DNA from: Candidatus Harrysmithiimonas galli | GTDB lineage: Bacteria > Bacillota > Bacilli > CAJFEE01 | Assembly (NCBI GenBank): GCA_904373265.1 | Contig: CAJFEE010000023.1 | Span: 529-43,255, forward strand | Reading direction: 5' to 3' | DNA length: 42,727 nucleotides | Shown: piece after piece, positions 16,761 through 26,981 of the stretch | Layout of the letters: the number at the start of each line of letters is the position of its first letter | Numbering within the stretch: the stretch's first letter is position 1 | The notes under the pieces: generated by a model | What the model was told of the DNA's origin: nothing | Databases searched by the model: none | The model's input: only the letters and a program-made list of their open reading frames with translations | Position numbers and translations under genes: made by a program

Positions 16761-18239
16761 TTATTTTTCCTGCTCACTTTCTTTTCATTGTTCTTTGCAA
16801 AAATAAGTTTTTCTTCAACTACCCATGTATATACCCGCATCATTTTTCTCACAGATTTGATATAAAATTCGAGTGATTTGCTTTATTTTCCATCTGCTTT
16901 TTTTTACTATAACAAAAATAAACACGAAATGCGATGCTTTGGTTTGGAAATGCAAATCCAGGGAATGGAATAAAAATGTTTTTAGTGAAAAAATCTAGTA
17001 CAAAGCTTTTTTTGCATCAAGAAAAATAGCTACAAATGAGAAAATCAAAGCAAGATCAGTAATTTACATCTCACACAGGAAAAACAAACTACATGAAAAA
17101 AAACTATTTTTGATTTTTGTTTTGAATTTTTGCAGAGCATATCATAAAAAAAAAACGAAAATGATATGATGCTTAAATGAATGAAAATTCATCGAAACAA
17201 CTGATAAACAAAAAAATAAGACAAAATGAACAGCAAATATTTTCATCTCACCTATTGCCTATTTTACTGTTTTATAGACAGAGAAACAATATTTTCATTC
17301 CCATACTCCCTACTGCATCAGTACACTTTGAAAGCCGTACAATATAAAAGCTTTTTACAATTACTTTTCTAAACTGGCATAAAGAAAAATCACACCACAG
17401 ACACATCATTTTTGAAACATTATTTTAACATTTTCAATTCATTTTAATCCCGTAAAACCAATATTTATCCCTTATTTCCTGATTGTCTGATAGACAGAGG
17501 ACAGCAGACATATCCATAATAGCATAACCTGATTGGATCATTGACCAAAGTAGATCCCTATATTGCCTCAACAAACGAGATAAAGTACGCATTTTCCTAG
17601 TAGACCCAGATCTTTCTGCATAAAATTATGGCTATCACCTTTCCGATCCATCCATGAATACACTGCATCAGTTGTAATCCATGTACAACCATTTTCCAAT
17701 ATCATTCCATATGCTAAAATTTAAATCCCTATTGCCTAAACTAACACATCAAAAGGTTTTTAAAAGTTTAAAAATATAAACCCACTCTGATTTCGATATT
17801 ATAAGTATTACATATACATCTTTCCCTGTACCCTCTGATTACCGTCAATCATTTCACTACATCTTATATCATTTGGAAGAGTTTATAAATCTACAATGGT
17901 ATTGTGTCCAAAATCATCAAAGACATGAAGTCAAGAGAATAAAATACAAAGGAGCAGCAATGCTGACAAACATAACAATTATCACCACTTTAACACAACA
18001 AACCAAGCATACTTCACAAGATGTGCAATGACAACCAAAGGATAAGCAGTCATGAACAGCAGAGTTGCCTTCCCATCCGAACAAATGATACAGCATAACC
18101 AGTTCAATAATGGCATCGAAAAAATCCAACACTGTCAAGGATTAGGTTTGTTATGCTAATATTTTATCTTTATTTATAACTAGTAAAAAATCAAAGTCAT
18201 AACAGCTATTCTCTAAGATCATGGCAGAAACCATATAAT
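16761..18239. other. Gene-poor AT-rich region
   Basis: About 1.5 kb contains no convincing gene. The open frame 17917-18138 (-, 73 codons, TTG start, Cys/Val-rich) has no ribosome-binding site. On the minus strand about 17440-17740 reads as protein-like segments in two frames (for example RTLSRLLRQYRDLLWSMI), compatible with a decayed gene I cannot name. In B. subtilis the interval downstream of spoIVB holds spo0A; nothing like a receiver domain is seen here. Confidence 0.45.
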
Positions 18240-18347
18240 TCACAACAAAAAAGAATATCCAAGCAAAAGTACAATCAGAGAACAAAGTGGCATAATAATT
18301 TGCCAAATGGTCTGAATGACAAAAAACACAGAAACTGCTTTCTTCAT
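18240..18347 (-). CDS. Possible 35-aa single-span membrane peptide
   Basis: The ORF starts at ATG 18347, eight bases after AAGGAA, and encodes 35 residues beginning MKKAVSVFFVIQTIWQ and ending LLLGYSFLL. It has two positive charges at the N-terminus and then an almost wholly hydrophobic stretch, which is typical of a small membrane peptide. A TATAAT lies about 45 bases upstream without a clear -35. No family is recognised. It stands alone in a gene-poor region downstream of spoIVB. Confidence 0.4.
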   Translation of the reverse strand: MKKAVSVFFVIQTIWQIIMPLCSLIVLLLGYSFLL

Positions 18348-18640
18348 TGTCTTATTTCCTTCAAAAATAAATCTGTATTGTTATATTATACTTTGTTGAA
18401 AAGACAATATCGCACAAATGGTGAAATGGATCTGTTTTTCCTTCAAAATTAGACATTTATGCCTTTATTTATACTACACAGATTTATCAATCACTTTATG
18501 GTTGTCCTACATATTTCATTTTAATTGTGTAAAATATTTTTCTGTCTAAAAATGTAATTCAAAAATATTCTTTAAACCGTACTATTATTTTTTCATATAA
18601 AATTTCGAAAAAATCTAGGAAAACAAAGAACATGAATGAT

Positions 18641-18678
18641 AAAGAAAAAACAAACGGTATAGCCAATCACTATACCGT
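18641..18678 (-). terminator. Terminator after spoIVB
   Basis: A nine-base perfect stem ACGGTATAG / CTATACCGT (18654-18662 and 18670-18678) is followed on the minus strand by a T-rich tail. It lies about 65 bases past the spoIVB stop and separates spoIVB from everything downstream. Confidence 0.88.
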
Positions 18679-18744
18679 GTATAAGTATTCAATTCCTTCC
18701 TTGTAGGTACACACCTACAACATCTTCTTATCTTTTTATGATTT

Positions 18745-20037
18745 TCAGCTCGCCGTTTCTAAGCGGATAGAAGCTTTGTTGCCATAAATATCAATCCCGG
18801 CCTCTTTTAGCATCCATTCCACATGTACACCATATCCCATCGTCGGATCGTTAACAAAAACATGAGTTACCGCACCGATTAGCTTTCCGTCTTGAATAAT
18901 TGGACTACCACTCATCCCCTGTACAATTCCGCCAGTTTTTTTCAGCAGACGCTCATCCACTATTTTTAAAACCAGCCCTTTTGTCGCAGCATTTTTCTGT
19001 GGAATACTGCGGACAATCTCAACATCAAATGCCTCAACCTTTTCATTCTCAACAACGGTTAAAATCTGTGCCTTTCCTTTATGCACTTGGGCAGATAAGG
19101 CAATTGGAATTCCTTTGTCAATAATATGGTTTTTCATTCCTTCTGTCAATTCTCCATACACGCCATAAGGTGTATTTTTTTGAACTTCGCCGATTTTGGT
19201 TGCCTGACTCTGAAAGCTCGCAAGCTTCTCACCTGGTGTACCTTCCTTTCCTCTCTGAATTGAGTTCACAGTTGAACGGACAATTTCTCCACTTTCCACC
19301 AAAATCGGTTCACCAGTATCAACATCACTAATCATATGTCCAAGTGCACCATATTTCATTGTGGTTGGATGATAAAATGTTAAAGTTCCAATACCCGCTG
19401 CACGATCCCGAATATATAGTCCCATTTTAAATTGAGATTGATTTTTTTCCTGAACAGGCTGTAGTTTACATTTTACTTGTTCGTTTTTTCGTAAAACCGT
19501 TAAAAATAAGGCTTGCCCATTTTGTCCAGATTCAACAATAAATGGTCGTAAATCTTCCATTTTTTCCACACGGCTCCCATTAATATGTGTAATCGTATCA
19601 CCAATCCGAATCCCGGATTGCTCTGCTGGGGAAACACGCCCTTTTGAGGTTTGAACGGTATGAAATCCTACCACTAAAACCCCTTTGGTATGCATACGAA
19701 TCCCGATAGACTGTCCACCAGGAATCACTGTAAAATCTGACAAAACCCGAACAGACATTTTTTTGATTGGAAAACCTCCAATGGATAGTAACATATCGGT
19801 TTGTCCTTCTCGCTTGGCTGTCCATTTTGTCTTTGCCTTTTCCAAAACAGAATGTGCCGAAACCTCAATTGCTGTATTTTCACGAACTCCTTTGGGAATT
19901 TCTAATTGATCACCGACAAACAAGATAGTTTCATTCGGCATAGTAAGACAAGAGAACAGATGATATTTGATACCAAAAAACAGTACTATAACAAGAAACA
20001 GGCTTGCTGATAATCGTTTAAACCACAATTTTTTCAT
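18745..20037 (-). CDS. spoIVB: SpoIVB peptidase
   Basis: This 430-residue serine peptidase of family S55 is made in the forespore and secreted into the intermembrane space, where it cleaves SpoIVFA and so triggers pro-sigmaK processing in the mother cell. Visible are an N-terminal membrane segment (about 9-24), a PDZ domain (about 115-190, GVLVVGFHT and SGIRIGDTITHING), and the catalytic triad His234 (YGALGHMISD), Asp361 (KIVDERLL) and Ser376 (QGMSGSP). All three are shifted by two from the B. subtilis numbering (236/363/378). The conserved C-terminus GAVTHVFVNDPTMGYG is intact. The start has GAGGAG upstream. It follows recN, as in Bacillus, but is not followed by spo0A. Confidence 0.97.
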   Translation of the reverse strand: MKKLWFKRLSASLFLVIVLFFGIKYHLFSCLTMPNETILFVGDQLEIPKGVRENTAIEVSAHSVLEKAKTKWTAKREGQTDMLLSIGGFPIKKMSVRVLSDFTVIPGGQSIGIRMHTKGVLVVGFHTVQTSKGRVSPAEQSGIRIGDTITHINGSRVEKMEDLRPFIVESGQNGQALFLTVLRKNEQVKCKLQPVQEKNQSQFKMGLYIRDRAAGIGTLTFYHPTTMKYGALGHMISDVDTGEPILVESGEIVRSTVNSIQRGKEGTPGEKLASFQSQATKIGEVQKNTPYGVYGELTEGMKNHIIDKGIPIALSAQVHKGKAQILTVVENEKVEAFDVEIVRSIPQKNAATKGLVLKIVDERLLKKTGGIVQGMSGSPIIQDGKLIGAVTHVFVNDPTMGYGVHVEWMLKEAGIDIYGNKASIRLETAS

Positions 20038-20091
20038 ATATTAGTCTCCTCTTGATTTCTGCCCTTGTGAATGATGTATGTTTGTACTGTA

Positions 20092-20120
20092 TAGCATGGC
20101 TTCTAAAAGGCTTTTTATGT
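20092..20120 (-). promoter_or_regulatory. Candidate sigmaG promoter of spoIVB
   Basis: On the minus strand ACATA (20120-20116) and CATGCTA (20098-20092) are 17 bases apart; CATGCTA matches the sigmaG -10 pattern CATnnTA fully. It lies about 55 bases before the spoIVB ATG, and spoIVB is a known sigmaG-dependent gene in B. subtilis. Confidence 0.5.
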
Positions 20121-20300
20121 TTATAAACAGCAGTAAAAAATCTTCCCTCAAAGGTACATTATTCCACGTTATCAGGTTATATTAAACGTATACCAACAAA
20201 AAATCATTCCAGAATAAATGAGAATAAAGAAACAAATTATTGTTTTTTCTATCAATTTTTATCCAGTTTCTTATTTTACATAGTCTGCGGCAAGCCAAAA

Positions 20301-20335
20301 TAAAAAAACAACGAACTGCAACTTTGCAATTCGTT
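20301..20335 (-). terminator. Terminator after recN
   Basis: The arms AACGAACTGCAA and TTGCAATTCGTT (one mismatch, two-base loop) are followed on the minus strand by a seven-base T run. The stem begins 12 bases after the recN stop codon. Confidence 0.85.
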
Positions 20336-20346
20336 AATTTGATATT

Positions 20347-22053
20347 TTATTTAGAACGATTCATCATATTTCGTACATGTTCTTTAGTTGCTTCCGTAAT
20401 ATTGTTCCCAGAAATCATACGTGAAATTTCCAGAATTCTTTCGCGTTCATTCAAAACTTGTACAGAGCTTGTTGTATTTTGTTCTCCTTGCACTTTTGAA
20501 ATCCGTAAATGCTGGTCAGCAACGGTTGCCACTTGTGGCAAATGTGTAATGGCCAAAACCTGTGATGTCTTTGCCATACTTTTCATTTTATCTGCCATTG
20601 CTTGTGCAACTCTGCCGCTAACACCCGTATCCACTTCATCAAAAACAATAGAAGTAATGCCCATTTTTCCATTAAAAATCGCTTTAATGGCAAGCATAAT
20701 TCTTGATAGTTCACCACCAGATACAATTTTATGAAGCGGTTTTAACGGTTCACCAGGATTGGTTGAAATATTGAATTGAACACTTTCTGCCCCGTCTTTT
20801 TTATATACATAGGTTTCAATCTCTTCTTTGCCAATGGATTCAGTTATTAAATCAAGAGAAACCGAAATCTCAAGCTTGGCTTTATCCATATACAAATCCT
20901 GAAGTTCATGACGAATACTTTTCTCTAATTGCTCAGCTGAGGTTACTCGATGGGTAAATAAAACAACTGCCAGCTCCATCAGATGCTCATTTAGCTGCTT
21001 TATTTCTTTCTTTGTTTTCTCTTTATAGAAATCCATATTTTGAACTTTATCATATTGAATGTCCAGCTTTTCTAAAAACTGCAAAATTTCTTCTGCGGTC
21101 GAACCATATTTTCGCTTCAGCTTTGCATATTTGTCCAACCGATCTTCAATAAAAGCATAGCGGTTTGGATCAAATTGCTCATTTTCAGCAGCATTGGAAA
21201 GCGCAAAAGAAATATCCTCTAAAATATAATAACAATCATTAAATTGTTCACTCATTTGGTTATAGGGTGCGCCAATTTCTGATAAATCTTCCAAATTTCT
21301 TTTCACAGCGGATAATTTAGAAAATATGCCCGTCTCACTAGAAAGCAATTCTACTGTTTCACCGATTCCTTGAAAATTTTTCTTTAGTTGCTGCAACTGT
21401 TTTTGCTCAGCAAGAAGCTCAAGTTCTTCCTCTACGCTGATTTGTGCTTCTCTAATTTCATTTCGCTGGAATTCCAGCACATCTACATGACGAAACAACT
21501 CCCGAGCCTGTTCTTCAAGTTTCTTTAACTCTTCTTTTTTTTCATGATAGATATTAAGAAACGACTGGTATTTTTTTAAAATCTTTTCCATATCCTGTTC
21601 TGAGGATATATCCAAAAACATTTTATAAACGGTTGGATCTAATAAAGATTGGTTATCATGTTGTCCGTGTATGTCCAGTAAATTCCGACCCAAAATTTTT
21701 AAATGAGTCAAAGAAATTAATTTACCGTTTACTTTGCAAACACTTTTTCCACCTGCCAAAATTTCGCGTCGAATAATGATGCTATCGTCCTCCAACGTAA
21801 TATCAAGTGAGGTGAAAATTTCATCCCAGCGTTCTGTTTTCTCCACAAAAAACAAACCTTCAATCACAGCTTTTTTTGCACCATGCCGTACAATATCCCC
21901 TGAACCTCTTGCGCCCATCAATAAATAAAGCGCATCAATAATCATGGACTTCCCAGCACCTGTTTCCCCAGTGATCACCGAAAGCCCTTGTTCAAATGTA
22001 ATAGAAAGTTGATCAATAATTGCGAAGTTTTGGATTGATATTTCCTGTAGCAA
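20347..22053 (-). CDS. recN: DNA repair protein RecN
   Basis: The 568-residue SMC-like ATPase acts early in double-strand break repair. The N-terminal Walker A is at residues 29-36 (GETGAGKS). Long coiled coils run from about 150 to 370. The C-terminal half has the ABC signature VSGGELSRIMLAIKAI, a Walker B with FDEVDTGVSGRVA, and the switch histidine region ITHLPQVA. Length and order match the family. It follows argR by 23 bases, as in Bacillus, and ends at its own terminator, so argR-recN look like one transcript from the promoter at 22612-22640. Confidence 0.98.
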   Translation of the reverse strand: MLQEISIQNFAIIDQLSITFEQGLSVITGETGAGKSMIIDALYLLMGARGSGDIVRHGAKKAVIEGLFFVEKTERWDEIFTSLDITLEDDSIIIRREILAGGKSVCKVNGKLISLTHLKILGRNLLDIHGQHDNQSLLDPTVYKMFLDISSEQDMEKILKKYQSFLNIYHEKKEELKKLEEQARELFRHVDVLEFQRNEIREAQISVEEELELLAEQKQLQQLKKNFQGIGETVELLSSETGIFSKLSAVKRNLEDLSEIGAPYNQMSEQFNDCYYILEDISFALSNAAENEQFDPNRYAFIEDRLDKYAKLKRKYGSTAEEILQFLEKLDIQYDKVQNMDFYKEKTKKEIKQLNEHLMELAVVLFTHRVTSAEQLEKSIRHELQDLYMDKAKLEISVSLDLITESIGKEEIETYVYKKDGAESVQFNISTNPGEPLKPLHKIVSGGELSRIMLAIKAIFNGKMGITSIVFDEVDTGVSGRVAQAMADKMKSMAKTSQVLAITHLPQVATVADQHLRISKVQGEQNTTSSVQVLNERERILEISRMISGNNITEATKEHVRNMMNRSK

Positions 22054-22076
22054 ACAGACACACCTCCGAATTTCTT

Positions 22077-22526
22077 TTACATTAAAGATAACAAACGATG
22101 AGTAACCATTTCTGCTTCTTCACTAGTTTGACAAATAATCAACAAATTGTCATCGCCGCATATGGTTCCAACAATATCCGACCATTCCAGCTGATCAATT
22201 AAAACTCCAATGGCATTGGCGTTACCTGGTAAAGTTTTGACAACAATCAAGTTATTTGCCGTATCAATTTTAATAAACGCATCTCGCATAATGCGTGTCA
22301 ACTTTTGAATTGGATTGACTCGATGATCAAGTGGCAAAGAATATTTATACCGACCATCTGGAAGCGGCACCTTTGCCAAATGTAAACTTTTTATATCGCG
22401 TGAAATGGTAGCCTGTGTCACGACAAAACCAGCATCACTCAGCATCTCAACCAATTCATCCTGCGTTTCAATTTCTTTTGTTGTAACCAATTCTTTAATT
22501 TTTAAATGACGTTTTGCTTTATGCAT
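22077..22526 (-). CDS. argR: Arginine repressor ArgR/AhrC
   Basis: This 149-residue hexameric regulator represses arginine synthesis genes and activates catabolic ones when arginine is bound. It has an N-terminal winged helix (about 1-70; [15 protein letters not shown], then [13 protein letters not shown] as the recognition helix) and a C-terminal oligomerisation/arginine-binding domain with [13 protein letters not shown], corresponding to the family's GT-x-AGDDT motif. I moved the start eight codons in from 22550, because GGGAGG stands eight bases before this ATG and the length then equals the 149 residues of B. subtilis AhrC. Confidence 0.96.
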   Translation of the reverse strand: MHKAKRHLKIKELVTTKEIETQDELVEMLSDAGFVVTQATISRDIKSLHLAKVPLPDGRYKYSLPLDHRVNPIQKLTRIMRDAFIKIDTANNLIVVKTLPGNANAIGVLIDQLEWSDIVGTICGDDNLLIICQTSEEAEMVTHRLLSLM

Positions 22527-22611
22527 AAAAAACGCCTCCCATTCACTCATTTTATTTTCGAATACACATCTATACTTTCTGTATTCAAAAACTCCCTAAC
22601 TGATGATGTAT

Positions 22612-22640
22612 ATTATACATGATTTATGCATATTTATCAA
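22612..22640 (-). promoter_or_regulatory. SigmaA promoter of argR-recN
   Basis: On the minus strand TTGATA (22640-22635) and a perfect TATAAT (22617-22612) are 17 bases apart. The spacer and following bases contain ATGCAT and ATACAT half-repeats that might include an ArgR operator, but I cannot assign one with confidence. Confidence 0.7.
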
Positions 22641-23182
22641 AATAAATCCGCCAGACATATCCAAACTGCAGTCTAGAAAAAACGAATAACTTCCAGCCAT
22701 TTTAATGTTTAAAATACAAAAGTTTTATTTTTTAGACCCTATCTATCATTCACATTCATGAAAAAAATAATCCTTTGTTTTGTATCACACTTCCTACTTC
22801 CTAAAATGTATCTGCCTTCTCAAAATACATGAATTGTTGTCTGAATGTATCATGATTTTTGCTTCAATCAAATGTCTCATCAACAGGACAAAAATAAAGC
22901 AAAACAAAAACCATAGAAAGCATTACAAGATATACCTTTTTAATATCAAGTTAAAGTCCATACATACAATTTTGGCACATTTATTCCTCCCCCTATCTAA
23001 TATACACAAAAAAGATTGAAACTTTTGGATGAAATCATTATGAAAAATTTACAGTTTTAATCGATAATGATAAAAAATTTCAAATAAAGGCGGGAAAAAA
23101 AGGATGTTAAAACCATTTTTAAGCTTGATAAAGAAACAAGTAAAATATCGTTAAATACCAGTGGAAAAGCCAAAATGATAAG
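22641..23182. other. AT-rich gap between tlyA and argR
   Basis: About 550 bases have no supported gene. In B. subtilis tlyA (yqxC) and argR (ahrC) are much closer, so the cluster has been expanded here. The open frame 22780-23019 (+) lacks a ribosome-binding site and recognisable motifs. Confidence 0.5.
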
Positions 23183-23207
23183 AAAAAAGCAAGTCCCGCT
23201 TCTTTTT
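23183..23207 (-). terminator. Probable terminator after tlyA
   Basis: On the minus strand AAGC and GCTT arms, extended by A/T pairs, enclose GGGACTT and are followed by a T run. It starts about 25 bases after the tlyA stop. The G/C part of the stem is short. Confidence 0.45.
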
Positions 23208-23231
23208 ACAGCAAAGAAACAGAACTCACTT

Positions 23232-24059
23232 TTATTTTTTCAATTCAAATGTTTCATGTGCCGCTTGAACAACAGCAGATGGATCCATAGTTTTCTCTGC
23301 TTCTTCACTTGCAAAACGCCATTTTAAATAAAGCAAAAATTCAATATTTCCATCCCCTCCAGTAATAGGTGAAAAGGTTAGACCCTGTACAGAAAAGCCT
23401 TGGGATCGGGCAAATTCCACAATATTGTGCAAAATATCAACATGAATTTTTACATCCCGAACAATCCCTTTTTTTCCAACTTGCTCTTTTCCAGCTTCAA
23501 ACTGTGGTTTAACCAAACAAACGATTTCACTGTTATCTGCCATAATTTCTCGAACCACTGGGAGGATTAAGCGCAGAGAAATAAAGCTAACATCGATAGA
23601 AGCAAAATTCGGAATCCCCTTTTGAAAATGTGCATATGTAACATAACGAAAATTGGTTTTTTCCATAACGATCACCCGATGATCATTACGCAACTTCCAT
23701 GCCAATTGATTGGTTCCAACATCAATTGCATAACTTAAAGCTACACCATGCTGTAACCCACAATCTGTAAAACCACCTGTAGAAGAACCAATATCAACCA
23801 TTACTTTCCCGTTTAAATCAATCTGAAAATATTTTAATGCTTTTTCCAGTTTATAACCGCCTCTTCCAACATAGGGGCAAATTTTTCCTTTGACAAAAAG
23901 GGGTTGATCTACTGAAATTTTCTCTCCTGGTTTATCTACTCGTGATTCATTATAATACACCGTTCCTGCCATAATTGCACGCTTTGCTTTTTCTCTTGTA
24001 TCAAACAATCCCTGCCGAACTGCTAATAGATCTGCACGTTCTTTTTCTGTTTTCATCAT
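23232..24059 (-). CDS. tlyA: TlyA-family RNA methyltransferase (YqxC)
   Basis: The 275-residue protein has an N-terminal S4 RNA-binding domain (about 5-65; RADLLAVRQGLFDTREKAK) and an FtsJ/RrmJ-like SAM methyltransferase domain with motif I VDIGSSTGGFTDC, then a conserved ASIDVSFISLRLILP and VCLVKPQFEAGKEQVGKKG. Characterised TlyA proteins 2'-O-methylate 16S/23S rRNA; the exact target in Bacilli is not settled. It starts one base after the dxs stop, so it is cotranscribed with dxs. ATG-ATG occurs at the start; the second, seven bases after AGGA, may be the one used. Confidence 0.95.
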   Translation of the reverse strand: MMKTEKERADLLAVRQGLFDTREKAKRAIMAGTVYYNESRVDKPGEKISVDQPLFVKGKICPYVGRGGYKLEKALKYFQIDLNGKVMVDIGSSTGGFTDCGLQHGVALSYAIDVGTNQLAWKLRNDHRVIVMEKTNFRYVTYAHFQKGIPNFASIDVSFISLRLILPVVREIMADNSEIVCLVKPQFEAGKEQVGKKGIVRDVKIHVDILHNIVEFARSQGFSVQGLTFSPITGGDGNIEFLLYLKWRFASEEAEKTMDPSAVVQAAHETFELKK

Positions 24060-24060
24060 T

Positions 24061-25965
24061 TTATCCTTTACATTTCATTTGTTTTTTCACCTTTTTGACA
24101 ATAGCATCAACAGTCAAATGCAAATCCTTAAGCAAATGGGGTACATCTCCATGCGGAACAAAAACATCGGAAATCCCTAGCATCTGAACCTGACTGATAT
24201 TTTTTTGATGTAAGCATCCCCATTCCAAAATACTACTGCCAAAGCCACCCGCCAACATTGCTTCTTCAACCGTCACAATGGGAATATTTGCAGCAAAGAT
24301 CTTATGTAACATTGTTTCATCCAAAGGCTTAATAAAACGACAATTGACAACACGAACCAAAATTTGCTCAGCCTCTAACCTTTTAGCTGCCTCTATGCAC
24401 ATCTGCAAAGTTGGACCGAAGCTTAAAAGTACTGCATCGGTTCCATCTTTTATGATTTCCCAGCTGCCAAGCACAATTTCCTTTATTCCATCATCTAATG
24501 GTATACCAAGACCTTCGCCACGCGGATAGCGGATACAGACTGCACCACCATATGTATAAAAAGCGTGATATATCATATGATGTGCTTCATTTTCATCCTT
24601 TGGCATCATCAAAATCAGATTGGGCATATGACGCAAAAAGCTGATATCGAAAACACCTTGATGGGTTTCTCCGTCTGCACCAACCAATCCGGCACGATCA
24701 ATCCCAAATACAACATGTGCATTTTGCCGACAAACATCATGTAGCATTTGGTCATAACTGCGTTGCAAAAAAGTTGAATAAATCGATAAAAATGGTTTAA
24801 ATCCTTGCAATGCCAATCCAGCGGCCATAGTTACCGCATGCTCTTCTGCAATCCCAACATCAAAAAAACGCTTGGGAAATCGTTTTTTAAACGCACTTAA
24901 TTTTGAACCGACTGTCATGGCTGGAGTAATGGCAACAATTGTTTCATCTTTCTCAGCCAATTGTTCAACTTCATTGGCAATAAGTTGGCTCCAAGAAGGT
25001 ACATCAGATTTTTTGGAAGTAAATTTTCCCGACTCTACCTCATACGGTCCTGTACCATGCCAAGTACCCACAACATCTTGTTCTGCTGGTTTATATCCTT
25101 TTCCTTTTTGTGTGAGCACATGCAAAAGTATTGGTTCATCCGCCTTTTTAGCAAATTCAAGATATTTCAATAGTTCTTCAAAATTATGCCCATCAATTGG
25201 ACCGAGATAGGTAAATCCCATTTCTTCAAAAAATACATTATCCAAAAGTAAATATTTAAAGCTATCTTTTAAGCGCACCGCCTGTCGTGCCATTTTTCCA
25301 CCAACTGCAGGGATTTTATTTAAAAACATCCCAATTTCATCTTTTACCCAGTTGTAAGAACTTCCTGTTCGTAAACGTGATAAAACACTGGAAAGAGCAC
25401 CGACATTGGGACCAATGGATTGGTCATTATCATTTAAAATTACAATCATCCTTGTTTTTTCATGTCCGATATGATTCAGTGCTTCTAAAGCCATGCCACC
25501 GGTTAACGCTCCGTCTCCAATAATCGGAACAATGTATTGCGTATTTTTTTTTAAATCACGTGCCAACGCCATTCCCATTGCACCTGATAAAGAGGTTGAG
25601 CTATGCCCGGTTTCCCATACATCATGTACACTTTCCGCCATTTTAGGAAACCCACTTAGTCCTTTATATTGACGCAGCGTACAAAAATCTTTTGCACGCC
25701 CTGTTAAAATTTTATGAACGTATGCCTGATGACCAACATCCCACAAAAATTTATCTTGTGGTGATTGAAATATTTTATGAAGTGCAATGGTCAGCTCAAC
25801 TACTCCTAAATTTGGTGCAATATGCCCACCTGTAACAGAAACCTTTTCTATCAAAAAGCGGCGAATTTCTTTGGCAAGCGCCTCCAGTTCCGAAACAGAA
25901 TATTGTTTTAAAAATGCCGGATCTTGTATTTGTGTTACATCCAACGCAACCACTCTCTTTCTCAT
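24061..25965 (-). CDS. dxs: 1-deoxy-D-xylulose-5-phosphate synthase
   Basis: This 634-residue thiamine-diphosphate enzyme condenses pyruvate and glyceraldehyde-3-phosphate in the first step of the MEP isoprenoid pathway. Motifs include [13 protein letters not shown], the ThDP/Mg site [18 protein letters not shown], the catalytic general base region [17 protein letters not shown], the transketolase C-terminal domain and [12 protein letters not shown]. Length is normal. It sits between ispA and tlyA as in B. subtilis. A 127-base gap with a small hairpin separates it from ispA. The first ATG has GGAAG very close upstream; a start a few codons in is possible. Confidence 0.97.
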   Translation of the reverse strand: MRKRVVALDVTQIQDPAFLKQYSVSELEALAKEIRRFLIEKVSVTGGHIAPNLGVVELTIALHKIFQSPQDKFLWDVGHQAYVHKILTGRAKDFCTLRQYKGLSGFPKMAESVHDVWETGHSSTSLSGAMGMALARDLKKNTQYIVPIIGDGALTGGMALEALNHIGHEKTRMIVILNDNDQSIGPNVGALSSVLSRLRTGSSYNWVKDEIGMFLNKIPAVGGKMARQAVRLKDSFKYLLLDNVFFEEMGFTYLGPIDGHNFEELLKYLEFAKKADEPILLHVLTQKGKGYKPAEQDVVGTWHGTGPYEVESGKFTSKKSDVPSWSQLIANEVEQLAEKDETIVAITPAMTVGSKLSAFKKRFPKRFFDVGIAEEHAVTMAAGLALQGFKPFLSIYSTFLQRSYDQMLHDVCRQNAHVVFGIDRAGLVGADGETHQGVFDISFLRHMPNLILMMPKDENEAHHMIYHAFYTYGGAVCIRYPRGEGLGIPLDDGIKEIVLGSWEIIKDGTDAVLLSFGPTLQMCIEAAKRLEAEQILVRVVNCRFIKPLDETMLHKIFAANIPIVTVEEAMLAGGFGSSILEWGCLHQKNISQVQMLGISDVFVPHGDVPHLLKDLHLTVDAIVKKVKKQMKCKG

Positions 25966-26032
25966 TCTTCCGATTCAACTTCCAAATAAACTGAAATAAA
26001 ATTTAAATAGCAATAAAGACAGAAAAATTTTC

Positions 26033-26046
26033 GCAGCTTTTTCTGC
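26033..26046 (-). terminator. Small hairpin between ispA and dxs
   Basis: GCAG and CTGC arms enclose a six-base loop; on the minus strand the stem is followed by GAAAATTTTTCT. It may attenuate transcription between ispA and dxs. The short stem makes this uncertain. Confidence 0.3.
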
Positions 26047-26092
26047 TTTTTAGATAAACATTGATTTCATATATTGGACGAATTGCAACTTG

Positions 26093-26977
26093 TCAATTGG
26101 AACGGTTCGCAATCCAATCACAAATATTTTTCAGATAGCTTTGAGACAAATTACATGTATCCAAAATTTCAACAGCATTTTGATAAGTATCCAGTAAATA
26201 AGTCTTTGCCGTTTCAACAGATGTCAAAGTCACATAAGTTGATTTTTTATTTTCAACATCGCTGCCGACTGGTTTGCCGATTTTCTTTGTCTCCCCAACT
26301 TTATCTAAAATATCATCTTGAATTTGAAATGCCAATCCTAAATAGGTGCCAAACATTCGTAATTTCTTTTGAATTTCCTCAGGAACCTCTGCAATAATGG
26401 CCCCGCATAACAAAGAAGCGACAATCATGCGTCCTGTTTTGTTTAAATGAATCTGTTCAAGCTCCTGAATATCAATGCTTTTTCCTTCCGCCTCCATATC
26501 TAAAACTTGTCCAGCTACCATCCCTTCCGGTCCAGCCGCTGCAGCAATTTCTTGAATCAACCGTACGCGTTTTTCAAAGGTCAAATCCGTACAATTTGCT
26601 ACAACGAAAAAACTGTAGGTCAACAATCCATCTCCTGCCAAAATCGCCATGTCCTCACCATATATTTTATGGTTGGTCGGCATGCCCCGTCGATAATCAT
26701 CGTTATCCATCGCAGGTAAATCATCGTGGATCAAAGAATATGTATGAATCATTTCAATTGCACAAGCTACTTCAGCACCCAATTCAGGTGCGTTTTCAAA
26801 TGCATCTAAAACAGCGTATAAAAGTAACGGACGAATTCGCTTTCCACCCGCTTTTAAGGAATAAGCCATAGCGTCCTTTAAGATTCGTGGTGCATGTAAA
26901 TCCTCTACATATGTAAACAACTTTTGATCCAATATCATTTTATACTTATTTACAAATGCCTGAAAATCCTTTTTCAT
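26093..26977 (-). CDS. ispA: Polyprenyl (farnesyl) diphosphate synthase
   Basis: The 294-residue all-helical prenyltransferase makes farnesyl diphosphate from IPP and DMAPP. It has the first Asp-rich motif DDLPAMD at residues 85-91, KAGGKRIRP at about 42-50, and the second Asp-rich motif QIQDDILD with the following GKPVGSDVENKKSTYV. Bulky aromatic control residues before the first motif (MIHTYSLIHDD) fit a short-chain FPP synthase. It starts four bases after the xseB stop, with GGGG upstream of the ATG, so it belongs to the folD-xseA-xseB-ispA transcript. Confidence 0.96.
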   Translation of the reverse strand: MKKDFQAFVNKYKMILDQKLFTYVEDLHAPRILKDAMAYSLKAGGKRIRPLLLYAVLDAFENAPELGAEVACAIEMIHTYSLIHDDLPAMDNDDYRRGMPTNHKIYGEDMAILAGDGLLTYSFFVVANCTDLTFEKRVRLIQEIAAAAGPEGMVAGQVLDMEAEGKSIDIQELEQIHLNKTGRMIVASLLCGAIIAEVPEEIQKKLRMFGTYLGLAFQIQDDILDKVGETKKIGKPVGSDVENKKSTYVTLTSVETAKTYLLDTYQNAVEILDTCNLSQSYLKNICDWIANRSN

Positions 26978-26981
26978 GCTG

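Noticed and set aside
17917..18138. 73-codon minus-strand ORF rich in Cys and Val
   Set aside because: It needs a TTG start without a ribosome-binding site and shows no spaced Cys motif typical of a metal-binding or bacteriocin family.
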